From contig MJGA01000023.1 of NCBI GenBank assembly GCA_001910725.1, positions 62,001 through 126,000 of the forward strand: a stretch of 64,000 bases of DNA, given 5' to 3'. Of the stretch, positions 53,437 through 64,000 are shown in pieces. How positions within the stretch are numbered: position 1 is the stretch's first letter; each line of letters begins with the position of its first letter. The notes below the pieces were generated by a model, which was given only the letters and a program-made list of their open reading frames with translations, did not search any database and had not been told where the DNA came from. The stretch comes from Phanerodontia chrysosporium. Lineage: Eukaryota; Basidiomycota; Agaricomycetes; Polyporales; Phanerochaetaceae. The position numbers and the translations under genes are program-made.

Positions 53437-56400
53437 GATCTGTATCACACATACCATAGCGTGCCCGCAGAACGAGATGTATCGCGATACCGGTTACTTC
53501 TCGAAAACCGAAGCGACCCGGAAGCAAAGGCATCCCAGCGCGCGAGTGAGGTACGCGAGCCTCCTAGCAAGCTCGTGCTAGAAGGAGCCCGGTCGGTGCA
53601 AATGCCTGATGGATGGCTATCCAGCGGCCTGCTGACCTGCACGCGGAGGTCAGAGTGGCCCTCGCGATCCCACCGCCACCGCGAAGTTCCGCTCGCCTCA
53701 GCGCAGCGCAGCGCGGCTGCCTGCACGCACGCCGGGCGGCGCAGCGCCAGGGAGACTCCGAGCGATCGAGGACGCGAGACGGGGTTTCCGCGCGTTGCTT
53801 ACAAGCCCCGCGCCGAGTTGCGCACACGCGGCGTCCGCCACGAGCACGGCGACGATCGCGCCTTCTCGGAGGGAACGTGCGCTGATCGATGGGGCGATTG
53901 GGTTGGATGGCAACCTTGCCCGAAGTCTATTGCCGTCCGCTGCTGATGGTGACGCGGTGACTGTGCACAGCCAGGGACAGCCCGAATATCACAACACGAG
54001 GACGCATGACTCGTTTATGTCCACGGAAAATGACATCTATATCTGCGAGGATGACCATGCCTTATGGCATGCTCGCATGCTCCGGCGACGCTCGTAATGA
54101 CTAGTGAGCAATAAAACTCGGCTAGATAGTACAGCTCCCAGGGGCGATGCAGCGTAGCCCTGCAAGGCGTATCCCCGAGCGCGTTGGACGGCTTGGAGTG
54201 GGGTGAGGGCGCCTGAACTTCGGGATGAGCCCGGATCGACAGCAGGCCGGAGAGGCAGACCGCGGACCCGCATTTGACTCCCGTATGTCGTCACCCGCGA
54301 GCAAACGTAATGGCTGCCGAGTTGGCTGTTGTAAGTGCCAGCAATACTACGTTGGAAAATGTCTTCAGTTCTGTCTTATGTACAAGTAGGCATGTACGAT
54401 ATGAATCTTCGCCACTTCAACAGCTAGAAGCACAACAAGTAAACTTCGTGACAGCACTGTAACGCACATGTATACGGGATGCGCCGAGCCCTAGATGCCG
54501 CCTCGTTCGCTCCTACCATGAAGGGTAGTAGGCGATTGCAGCCCTCCTCGTGGTCCCGCAAGTGAAACTGGGAATAGCGACGAGGTCGGATGTAAACTTC
54601 ATAACGCCGACAGCGTCCGAAAAAGTGGTGAATGGCTGCCGCAAGGGACGTCAGGTTCTGCTCTAGCCCAAACTTGCACGACCCCACACACTGCCGTGTA
54701 TCTTCGCGCGCAGGCGCGCGCCGACAAACGGCGCACCGTCGTCAGGCCGATAACGGCGACATGGTACAGGCAGGGGAGGCATCGCACGGAAGAGAAGTCC
54801 TGGACAGTCATTAATATCGTCGCTGAAACGCCTATGGCTGTGGGAGCACGCACCCGCCTTGGCTGCGTAGCGGCGTGTTCCCACTATAATGTCTATGAAA
54901 TGTGTCCGCGCGAAGGCATATCTGATCGTCGGCGAGGCAACGACGTCGCTCGATGAAGACGTGGACAGTGCCTCGGGGCTCCGACAGGCGCATTTCAGGG
55001 CTTGACTTCGTTGCGGCGGATCGCACGTCGCTGAGATGGCGCGCAGGCCCTCGCAGTCGCGGGACTTGTAGAAGCGACGGTCAGAAGTCAGTACTGGGTC
55101 ATGGAGCGACGCAAGCTGCGTATGCTGGCGCCCTCTCGCGCACGCCCCGGCACAGCAAGGGGCATGGTCGCGTGGATCAGGGCAGGGAAGGCCTGCACGC
55201 TGCGGGAAGCGCGATTGCGCTGTCCGTGTGCGTGCGCACACACGCGCTGTGTGTCCTTGGGTGCCGGACACGTCTTCCCTGCAGCGAGGCGTGGACAGCG
55301 AAGACGCGGTGTGCTCTTCCGAGGCTGCTACCATCCACTGAGCGCGACGCATCTGGCGAGCAGAAGGACGCAGGAGGACCCCAGGGTGCGGGCAGACGTG
55401 GCGCCTAGGACTCTGGCCGTCGTTCGTGATGGCGCACGACAGCGATAGCAGTTCTGCACCTTCACGGGACGGCTGTGAGCGTTTACTCGAGACGTAGAAG
55501 GCAGGCGAGATGCGCAGCAGAGACGACCCCGCGCAGGAACGGCCAGTGCGGTGGAAGGACATTTAACGATAATCAAATACTCACCGAGACGGCAGATGAA
55601 GACTACGTGCTGGAGCGCCGTTCAGCCTACGCTAATCAAGGTCGATGTGGCAGGCTGGTGCAGCTCCCGTGTTCTCTCGAGAATGACCGTTGACCGCATA
55701 AAACGCGGGCTGTTGGCGTGGACCCTCTGCGGTGGGCGGCTGCGTAGAGCACCGTGGCATTAATGCGCATCTGTTTTGCCGCATGAGCTTGAAGAGAAAA
55801 TCAAGGGAACGTAAATTGAGAAGGCGTGCTCACGAAATGGCCTCCATGCCCGTGGAGAAGGAAGAGGCGGGCGGCCAGGGCTCTTGCGTAAGGCTTGGTC
55901 CGCAGATCCAGACTGTGATCGTCGGCGACGTCAGCGTCACGACAGCAGTGGGATACAAAGAAAGCAGCGCGCTCTGGAACGGCCGTGCGCATCCCCAAAC
56001 GAGGAGGTCCCTGCGAGGTATGCTTATTCATTGCGGCAACTGAGCAGACGAAATGGAGCGAGCAGATAGCGGGCTGTGCGCCGGGATGAGCTTCGTGGAC
56101 CCGTAGTCCCCCGTGCCCATGCCTATAGGATTATCCGCGAGAAGGCGTATTCCGGGGTGTCTGGGGCGAGTGTTTCGCGCTGATGGACGGCCGCAAGATT
56201 ACAAGGTTCACGAAAAGGACGGACGATTCTCGTCTTCGTACTTCCAAAGACGGCATAGAGAAGCACCAGGCCCCAGAACCCGAGACCGCCAGTGGTTCGA
56301 TCGCAGCGCGCGATGCTGGCCAGCCGCGAGCTAGCGTGAGAGCCTGCATTGACATGTCGGTCATATCGGGGCACGCTCCATGATCCATCGCACTCACCGA

Positions 56401-57260
56401 CATGTCGGGAGGACGCGCGAGTGGTACACAGCGTCTAGGACGCAATTTGTCGACGCCTAGAGCGCGAATCCAGGGTCAGCGACGGACTAGCTCTGTGTTT
56501 CGCAGGGTCGCCTTCTAGAGGGTTGCAGAAGGTGAGCGACAGCGACTGCAAAGGAGGGTGCAGTAACGCAAAGCGCACGGGTGGCCAAGGGAGGGCCTCG
56601 GATGCCGGATGACGGCACGAACTGGGAACGAGCCTCCAGCACGGATTAGCGCTGAATTTGAACAAACCTGTGGGCAAGCTCGGAGAGCGATCTGACGCAG
56701 CAAGGTTCTGGTGGAGAGCTGGCGCGGGTGTGGGACAAGCCTCGTGCAACGTGTTTGCAGGGTGTGCTTCGAGGAAGAACATCGGTCGCCATCGCCAGCT
56801 GGACGCCGGGCTGGGACAACAGGCGATCTGGCCGATACCGCAATTAGGTTGGAGCAGCTAGCGTGCAGCGCAGGGGGCAGGCGGGATCGATGGAGACGAC
56901 ACAACGGTTGCCCTTGTTTCTTTTTGTGAAATGCACGCATTGTTGAGGCTGATGCCGTACCGCGCGCAGTCTTATCACACATCCGGAGCTGCGACTCGGG
57001 AGCGTGGCAGAAACAGGACAGGGAAGTCCAGCTGCTATGCGATGTCAGCCACTGCCCACTTGGCGAGAAGAAGATCGCTGGCCTGGTTTTTCTGGCATAA
57101 AACCCAAATTCAAGACGCCGTCCCTGCCTGCGGGCAGGATGATGCTTGATGCAGCGAATAGGATAACTATCCGACCCTGGGGAGGCGCCCATAACACTCC
57201 TAGACAAACCACAACCTGAGACTGGGAGGAGACGACGCCAGGCTCATCTCTGATGCTACC
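53437..57260. other. Long intergenic region
   Basis: About 3.8 kb of GC-rich DNA. ORFs exist on both strands (up to 299 codons) but show no recognisable domain and look composition-driven. I see no tRNA or repeat. Confidence 0.4.
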
Positions 57261-57267
57261 TATAAAA
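57261..57267 (+). promoter_or_regulatory. TATA box of the Zn2Cys6 gene
   Basis: TATAAAA about 100 bp before the chosen ATG (57367), which argues against the in-frame codon at 57253 as a start. Confidence 0.55.
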
Positions 57268-57366
57268 CGCGGCCACCTCTTCCTCGCAAAGGGTCCCTCG
57301 ATCCCCCTTCCTCGCTCTCCCGACGCAATCGTCGCCATCCGATCGACCGAGTCCTCGCCCGGGCCC

Positions 57367-58112
57367 ATGGCGACATCCTCTCCTCCGTCTCCACTGTACG
57401 ATCACGACGACCACGGCATGCACGCACACTACCCGTACCAGTACACCCTCTCCGAGACCTACTCGGCCTCGCCGACCTCCTACGAGCCCTGCGAGGCGTC
57501 GTACTACTACGCGAGCGCCGAGCCCGCCGCCGCGAACGCGCTGGAGCACGCGCATGACGCGAGCGCTGTGCGGCTGGCGTACGACCAGGTGGGTGCAGCC
57601 CCGCCGGCCCTGCTATCACGGAGCGCATCTCACACACCGCAGGTCCCAGCCCACACGTACTACGGAGACGCCGGGGGCCCTGTCCCGTACGCGGGCGACT
57701 ACATCCCCGCGCACGCCGACGCGCACTGGCACAAGGGCGGCGGCGTGTACGGCGGCGCGCCGCCCCTCCCCGCGTGCTTCGAGTCCGGCGAGGTCTCCCC
57801 GGCGTCGACGGACGACTCGAGCGGGTCCTTTTACGGCTCGCCGCACGCCGCGGACGCGCGCCTCGTGGACGAGCGCGGTTGCGGCGCGCCGCCGCCCGCG
57901 CCCGCGCCCGCGCCCCTCGCAGGCTACGGCTACCACGCGCACGCCGGCGCCGCCGCCGCCGGCTACCCGCGCGCCGTGATCACGGCCGAGCAGTACTCCT
58001 ATCCCGACGGCGGCGCGCTGCACTATGCGGAGTACGACGCACACGGCTTCGGCGCGCACGCCGCGGGGCCGCTCGACTCGGACGCGCCGCACGCAGCATA
58101 CGCCGCCGCGCC

Positions 58113-58143
<31 letters not shown>

Positions 58144-58644
58144 GCAGGCCGTCGCCGATGGCGCACCTGCCGTACCCGGAGCCCGCGCCCTACGCGTTCT
58201 ACGGCGCGTACGCCCCGTACGGCGCGGCGGCGGTCGCGCAGCCGCAGCCGGTGTACGCCGCGGGCGCGCGGGCGCACGGCGGGGCGTACGCAGAGGCGAC
58301 GATCGCGATCCCCGCGCGGCGGAGCCCGCCGCTCGTCGAGGACACGCCGAAGAAGCCGCTCACGCTCGCGTGCTACTTCTGCCGGAAGCGCAAGATCGCG
58401 TGCGGGAGCCCGCCGCCGGGGCGGAAGGACCGGACGTGCAAGTGCGTTGCGCCGCGTTTCGCTGCTTTGTGTTTTTGGTGCGGATGCTGACCCTTTTTTT
58501 TTCTCCAGTCAGTGTGCGCGGCGGAACCTGCGCTGCGAGTACCCCGTCAACTCCCGGCGGGGCACGCGCCAGCGCGAGGCCGAGGCGTCGCTGTACAGCA
58601 CGGCCTCGGGTACGGCCAGTAGCCTCACCCATCTTCTCTCCTGA
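57367..58644 (+). CDS. Zn2Cys6 transcription factor, one apparent frameshift
   Basis: Exon 1 (57367-58441) and exon 2 (58509-58644) encode about 403 residues. The N-terminal 300 residues are low complexity (Ala/Tyr/His/Pro-rich). The DNA-binding cluster is at the C-terminus, split by the intron: ACYFCRKRKIAC (C-x2-C-x6-C), then TCNQCARRNLRC (C-x2-C-x6-C), then EYPVNSRRG. This is the pattern of a basidiomycete Zn2Cys6 subfamily with a C-terminal cluster. One base is missing in the C4 run at 58111-58114, just before a (CCG)n stretch. The frames before and after differ by one, and exon phases need +1. The protein probably activates or represses target genes in the nucleus; the targets are unknown. 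Confidence 0.8.
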
Positions 58645-61642
58645 GACGCTTCCTTTTCCCACATCTTCTTCGTTCTCGAATCCGTCGCCGAGCTTTCTCT
58701 CTTCCCTCTCGGTGTCCCTCGGACCACCCCGTTCCTGCTGTTCCTGTCGCCCCCGTTCATGATACCTGCTCTCGCACCGATACGCTATCACCGCCTGCTC
58801 TACACTAGCCCTCCCGTCTGCGTTAATACCGCCCAGCTCGCCCCTCTCGTTTTGTTATCTCGCCAGCACTAGCTTCACTAGGTTATTCTCCCGGACGCGC
58901 GGCAGGGCTGGAGGAGGGGGGCCCCCGGGGAATCGCACCACACACAACGCACCTGTACTATACCCATTATACCCGTACGATTGTCTGTTTATTACGCATC
59001 TTATGATAGTTTAATGTACGCCCCTTCGATGCCGCACAGTGCGCGGCGGACGGATGCCCTCCGGGGCAGGTGACCCCGCAGGGGGGGGGGGGGGGCCGGC
59101 GGCCGGCCGCGGCGCAGGATGCCGTGCGGCGTGCCCCTGCCGCTCGGAGACCCCCTGCGCGCGCGTTTGCCACAAAAGTCCGTGCGCATCTGCCCCGCCA
59201 GACGCCGCCCCCAGCGCGCATGACGAGAGGGCGTCTGGCCTCGCCGGGGTCCTCGACAACCGCGGGTGGCGCGGCCGCGGAAGGGGGGCCGTGCGGGCCG
59301 GGGCTGCGATGCCCAGGGCGGACGGGATGTGGTGCGCGTGTATCTGTACGTGCTGCTGCCTCCCGTGGAAGCCGTCCAAAGTGTGCGGCTGGGCAGAGGC
59401 GGGCAAGGGACACGCCCTGAGTTGAGCCCGCGAGCGACCATTGGCGGGTGGCCTGGAAGAGCGTTGGCAGATCTATTGGAGGTGCGTACGCGGGCAACGG
59501 CTCACCCGTTGCAGCTGTCTTGCGCCCTGCCGTGCCTGCGGGTACATTGAAAGGATCCGTGCAAGAAGCCCGCCGTGGACAGTGCAGGGCCCGGATATGA
59601 AGTGTGAGTGTCCAGAGGCTGATGCATGGGGTGTCGCGCATCGTCAAGAGGGCAGCAACAAGAAGCACAGTGTGTGCGGGACTCGGAGGCCGGCGCCACT
59701 GGGCTCGGACGCAGGGCCGGGGTGCGTGGACGACGTGCAGCGGTGACATCAGCCAGCCTCGCAACCCCTCCCAAGAGGAATGAAGCGGCTGAGCGATGCG
59801 AGTCAGTGAAGCTGCGCGGAGATGCATGCGAGGGACGACGCAGCGGCGGCGGGGCAGCGCCACTTACGTGTCGCGCGCACGAGTGGCTAGGGTGCATGGG
59901 AAGTGCGCGCGACGGCCAGCGTCGGTCGGCACCTGAGTGACACGGGAGAGAGAGAGAGAAATGATGGTCGCGGCGGTGCAGCCGTCGCGCCTTGCACGCT
60001 GTGCGGCAGGCCTGGCCTGTGCGGCGATAAACAACATACAGAGACACGCACGGCGACCTGCGGGGGCAGGAGCGCAGCGCCAGGGGCCGCGTCCTGCTGG
60101 CGAGGGGCGATAGGCGCGGGCGTCGCACGTCATGCCCGCGCCCACGCGCCCTCAACGGAAAAGGAGAGAGCCCTACCATATGCGGCAGGTGCGGGCGCAC
60201 GCGTTGGGGCAGGCTAGCGCGCGCACGCTGCTTCCCGGCGGCGTGCGACGTAGCGTGGGCGCAGGCTAAGTGTGATGGGAGCGCAGACTTGCCTTGCCCG
60301 GCCTCCTGCGTGCCGTGCGCCCTCGCTGCGTGACAGCGTCTCCTCTGCTACGCGCGCGCCTCTCTTCTGCGCAGGGCCGCGACGCACGGCGGTGCTGCAC
60401 ACTAGCCTCTGGCGACAACAATTTGCGACCGAGGGCAGCGTAACATCGACTCTCAGCAGTCGGCTGCCAACTGTATCGGAGTGGAACAGACCCCCAACGC
60501 GGACGGGCGCAGATCCCTGCCCCTGCGCCGGCCCAAACAGCCGCACACACTGCGGTAACGTCGCGACAGATGCAGGACCCCCGACAACGCCTGTGGTGGC
60601 TGCCGCGCGCGCGCGCCAGCGGCTGCGCAGCCCGCGAGTCGTCCCCAGCATTCCGAGCCGCACGTCAGACGCGGCAGGCCCCGTGTGCGCTCGGTGTCCG
60701 CCGCCCTCGTGCGCGGTGACGCGGCCAGGCGCAAAAAAAAAAAAAACGCGACTCGTCGCCTCCAGGCCCAGCTGTCGTCGACACTTGTCCGGGCTGCCCT
60801 CGCGCTTGACGTACCCCAGGGGAGGCGCACGGGCCAGCAGTCGCCCAGCGCACACGTGTCCATTCCTCGACGCCAGGCCCGGCCGAGGCCATGCCTGGCG
60901 GGTAGGTGTCCCCGTTCCCCGCCCCGCGCGTCACACGCCCCCCGGGGGGCGGCGCGGCGGGCTCGCTCGTGGGTCGTGCACGGGTGAAAGGAGCGTGTCA
61001 AGCAGGGCGCCGGACGGTGGCACGGGCTGCACATGCTTTGCACACTAGGGACTGCCCTTCGTCCCACCTTTGTTCCATGCAGGTACGCGCGCCACGACGG
61101 ACAGGCCGCGGCGCACCCAGAACCGACGCCCCGCTCGTCCCGGGGGGGGGGGGGTACAGCCGCGCCGAGGGGCAGCCCGCGCGCCGGAGCCTCGCAGCGT
61201 CGGGAGCAGCCTCCGAGCACGGAGACAGACCCTGCGGCCAGCGTCGCCGCAGCACGAAGCCCCCTTGTTTTCGCCCGACGAGGCTAGCTCCCGGGCGCGG
61301 CGGCAGCCAGGAGGGGCCGCAGCTGCCGTGCGCCCTCTTCTTTGTTTCTTCGGGCTGCATTCCGGGGCGTGCGTGCACCAAGTGATGCGGCCTCCCTGGA
61401 GATGAAGCCCGTGTGCGTGGGCGGGCGCGCACGGCGTAGCGAACCAAAAAGAGCTCATATTAGCAATGCAGATCGAGCACGCATCGAGAGAGGGAAACAC
61501 CATAGCAACGACACACAAAAACGCGCACACACACGCAGAGAAGGCAGACCAAGACAATCCAACCAACCGCAGCCAAAAACGCGGCGAAACGCATCCACCG
61601 CCGAGGGAGGAGCCAGCGAGCGCAGAACCCGCCCGCCTCCCC
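58645..61642. other. Long GC-rich intergenic region with homopolymer runs
   Basis: About 3 kb between the convergent stops of the Zn2Cys6 gene and the acyltransferase. It carries G15 at 59081-59095, A14 at 60733-60746 and G13 at 61142-61154. ORFs on both strands have no recognisable domain. Confidence 0.4.
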
Positions 61643-64000
61643 TCACGTCGTCTTCACGCTCGCCAGGTCCAGGCGCGAGCCCGACCCAGAGGGGACCCAC
61701 ACGAGGTCCTCGACGCCGCTCTCCACGTCCGTCGTCTCGCCCTCGCCCTCGCCCTCGCCCTCGCTGCTCAGCGCCGCCGCCCACTCGCCCGCGACGCGCT
61801 CGCCGAGCTGCGCGACCTTGGCGCCGCGCGCACGGAGGTACGCCACGACCTCGCGCGCGTCGCGCCACCCGCGCGGCTCCTCGGGCTCCGCGACGCCCTC
61901 GGGCGTGAGCGCCGCGGCGGCGGCGGCAGCGGCGGCGCCGTGCGAACCAGCGTCGTCATCGACGGCGCCGCCAAACGCGCGCGCGAGGTGCGTCGATGCG
62001 CGCACGCGCGTGTCCGGCCGCCGCTCGAGATGCACGAACAGCGCCGCGAGCGCCTTCGCGGCCTCGATCCGCGCGCGCAGGACGTGCCGCACGAGGCGCC
62101 GCGACGGCGGGCGGCGGTGCTTCTTCGGCTTCGGCGCGCCCGGTGCGCCCGGCGGGGACCCTGCGGCGGGCGTCGACGCGCAAGAGCCGCTGGCCCCTGC
62201 GCTGCCGGACAGCACCGGCGTCGACGGGCGCGAGCGCGGCTTGTCGATCCACGCGCTCTCGGCGGGCACCCGCGGGACGGTGTACTGCGTCAGCGCCGGC
62301 AGGGAGAGATCCCAGTGCTTCGGTGCCCACACCCCGACGAGGACGCGCCAGGCCGCGACGAGGCGCTTCGCACTGGAAGTGCATGCTCATCAGCATCACG
62401 TACGACGGGGAGCAACCGCACAAAACTTACTGGTCGTAGTATTCTATGGAGAAAGGCCGCAGAAAACAAGCAGCGCGTGGTCAGCTGCAGTCCAGCCGAG
62501 AGACGTCAGAGAACACGCACCGTCGATGAGCGAGTTGTGATACCAAGCGAAGAGGAAGACGATGCCCGTGGCAAGCAGAGCGCCGACCGCAGTGTAGCGA
62601 AGAATGGACCAGACAAAGACGCCGAGGGAGGTGTACACGACCATGAGCAGCAGCAGACCAAAGGCAACCTTGTTCTGCGCCTGCGTTTCCTCCTCGTCCT
62701 CGACGAGTTTCGCGCCGACGCGCGCAAAGAGGTAGGCCGGCGCGTGCACAAGCAGCGGCACGACGAACAGCGGCAGGCGCACGGCCGCCGCGAGGGTCTC
62801 GGCGACGAGCACGCTCAACGTGCGCAGCCGCGACGGCAGGGCGACTGGCCGGTTCGGGTCGAGGTCGAGCGGCAGGGGCAGCGTGGAGAGCGCGGAGTTT
62901 GTGAGGTTCGAAGATTGCAGAAGCGAGTAGTACGTCAGCAGCGCCTTCTTCGTCGCGTTGAACCGCGGAACGAGGTCAGGCGTGCAGAACAGGTCGACGA
63001 GGCTGTGTGCCAGCAGATGAGCCAAAGCGTCCGCAAATACAACAGCGACACACGCACGTCTGCGTTATCGGCACGAATTCGTCCAGGCTGATCGACCGCT
63101 GGTTCTCCCATAGAAGTTCTCTTGCCATTCGCGCGCAGTAAAGTGTATCCCTGCAAACAGTCAGCTTCCACCACACCGTTCGAGACTTTTCACATACCAA
63201 TCAGGTGCGTTGATCGTAGCTTCCACAAGCTCTCGCTCGATAGTCGCCGTCAATCGTTTTACGGCGGCTCGTGCGGAACCTTCTTCAGGCGATAGGAATT
63301 GCTCGATAAACGGATCCATAGTAATCGGTTTGCCAAACCTGTGCTCGTCAGTACCAACTTTCAGCCAAGGCGTTCGCAAGAGCTTACTCCATGATGACCT
63401 TCAAGAATGTGCCAAAGCGTGTCAGACGAGCTCACGTCACGCTGGCACAACACTCACCCTACTTCGGTACTTGCTCTTGTCCGTGTATACAATGGCCGTC
63501 GGCACGACTGCCACCGGGCGCGCATCTCCACCTTGTTCCTTCATCCACTTTGTATATTCAAGGGCAGCCCACGCCGCACCGTCCTTCACTTGCATAATCC
63601 GTGGTTCAGTGTAGCTTGTGCCTTCCGGGAACAGTGCTACTGCTGCCCCCTTTGCCAGAGCATCCAGGGTACCCGCAAAAAGTTTCTGCCGATCCTTGGT
63701 CTTGCGATCGACAGGTATATTCCCAGCCGAGGTAAGAATGTAACTCATTACCGGTCCAGCAAACAATGACTCTGTAGAGAAGAAAGACGTGAGACGCAGG
63801 ACGCAAGCGGCGCAGAATTTACGTACGCTTTGCCCAGTAGTGCAAAATCCGGCGACCAGGGAAGGCATACGCTGCATGGTGAATGTCAGAAACAGGGACA
63901 CGTAGAACTACCGATGTGCGCGAACGGTTTGACCACACTGCGGCGAGAAGCCCTCATCGGTACATGGCGCTTGGCGACTAGTCCAAGGCGCTTTGACAGG
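61643..64000 (-). CDS. Glycerol-3-phosphate O-acyltransferase (Sct1/Gpt2 type), C-terminal part
   Basis: The enzyme makes lysophosphatidic acid in the ER membrane, the first step of phospholipid and triacylglycerol synthesis. The gene runs off the right edge, so the N-terminus with the HX4D motif is outside. Visible in order are SVVKPFAHI, AYAFPGRRILHYWAK, the GNIPVDRKTKDRQ block, the FPEGTSYTEP motif (near 63615), KSKYRSRV, FGKPITMDPFI, a linker, and a hydrophobic pair of membrane segments near 62850-62540. The C-terminal Ser/Glu-rich tail ends at 61643. A 13-nt microexon (62443-62431) is needed to join LIDG to AKRLVAAWRVLVGVW. Intron borders are otherwise GT-AG with 45-77 bp spacing. Confidence 0.87.

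Noticed and set aside
54124..54310. Possible tRNA gene
   Set aside because: No cloverleaf or convincing box A/box B pair could be drawn on either strand.
54663..55562. 299-codon minus-strand ORF
   Set aside because: Composition-driven Arg/Ser/Cys-rich product, no domain and no splice structure; competing ORFs on the other strand.
57253..57366. Earlier start for the Zn2Cys6 protein
   Set aside because: The codon at 57253 lies upstream of the TATA box at 57261, so it is unlikely to be transcribed; ATG 57367 is preferred.
59001..61220. Many overlapping ORFs of 130-260 codons on both strands
   Set aside because: All lie in a GC-rich block with homopolymer runs. Products are Arg/Ala/Pro-rich without recognisable motifs.

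Overview
The window reads as nuclear DNA of an agaricomycete (mushroom-forming basidiomycete). This is inferred from several traits: GC-rich genes with many 49-90 bp GT-AG introns, Tf1/sushi-like chromoviruses, a DUF6535 gene, a cluster of F-box paralogs, an MLKL-like four-helix protein, and a basidiomycete-type Zn2Cys6 factor. I see no prokaryotic or organellar features and no convincing tRNA or rRNA gene.

Layout. Positions 1-12680 are a nested stack of one Ty3/gypsy chromovirus family. An outer copy has its 5' end outside the window. A complete copy (1887-10239, 5-bp duplication GCAAG) is inserted in its pol, and a reverse solo LTR (7136-7831, duplication CGCTC) sits in the pol of that copy. 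The outer copy itself splits a DUF6535 membrane-protein gene, whose 3' part runs to 15228. A degraded Ty1/copia element (15615-24073, duplication CCATT) follows. It is filled with other repeats, two more solo LTRs of the chromovirus family and the 3' end of a LINE with RNase H and a poly(A) tail.

From 24.7 kb the DNA is ordinary gene space: adenylate cyclase (-), an amino-acid permease (+), an MLKL-like four-helix protein (+), a Dal5-type MFS transporter (-), an unknown conserved-looking protein (+), a secreted GH2 beta-mannosidase (-), an F-box-like relic, two tandem F-box paralogs (+), a macro-domain protein (+), a Zn2Cys6 protein (+) and the C-terminal part of a glycerol-3-phosphate acyltransferase (-). 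The permease, the MFS transporter and the beta-mannosidase fit a saprotroph's nutrient uptake and plant-wall sugar release. Adenylate cyclase is the nutrient-sensing signalling enzyme. I see no biosynthetic cluster.

The most unusual material is in the complete chromovirus. Its leader has no ATG for about 1.46 kb between the predicted transcription start and the gag ATG, yet carries a long open frame with no methionine. Its primer-binding site is complementary to the predicted 5' end of its own transcript, which implies self-priming. A textbook -1 frameshift signal precedes the gag stop. The LTR holds a 60-bp intron-like segment bounded by a 19-bp duplication.

Two otherwise good host genes (adenylate cyclase and the Zn2Cys6 factor) each need one extra base in a four-C run, so consensus errors should be considered there.
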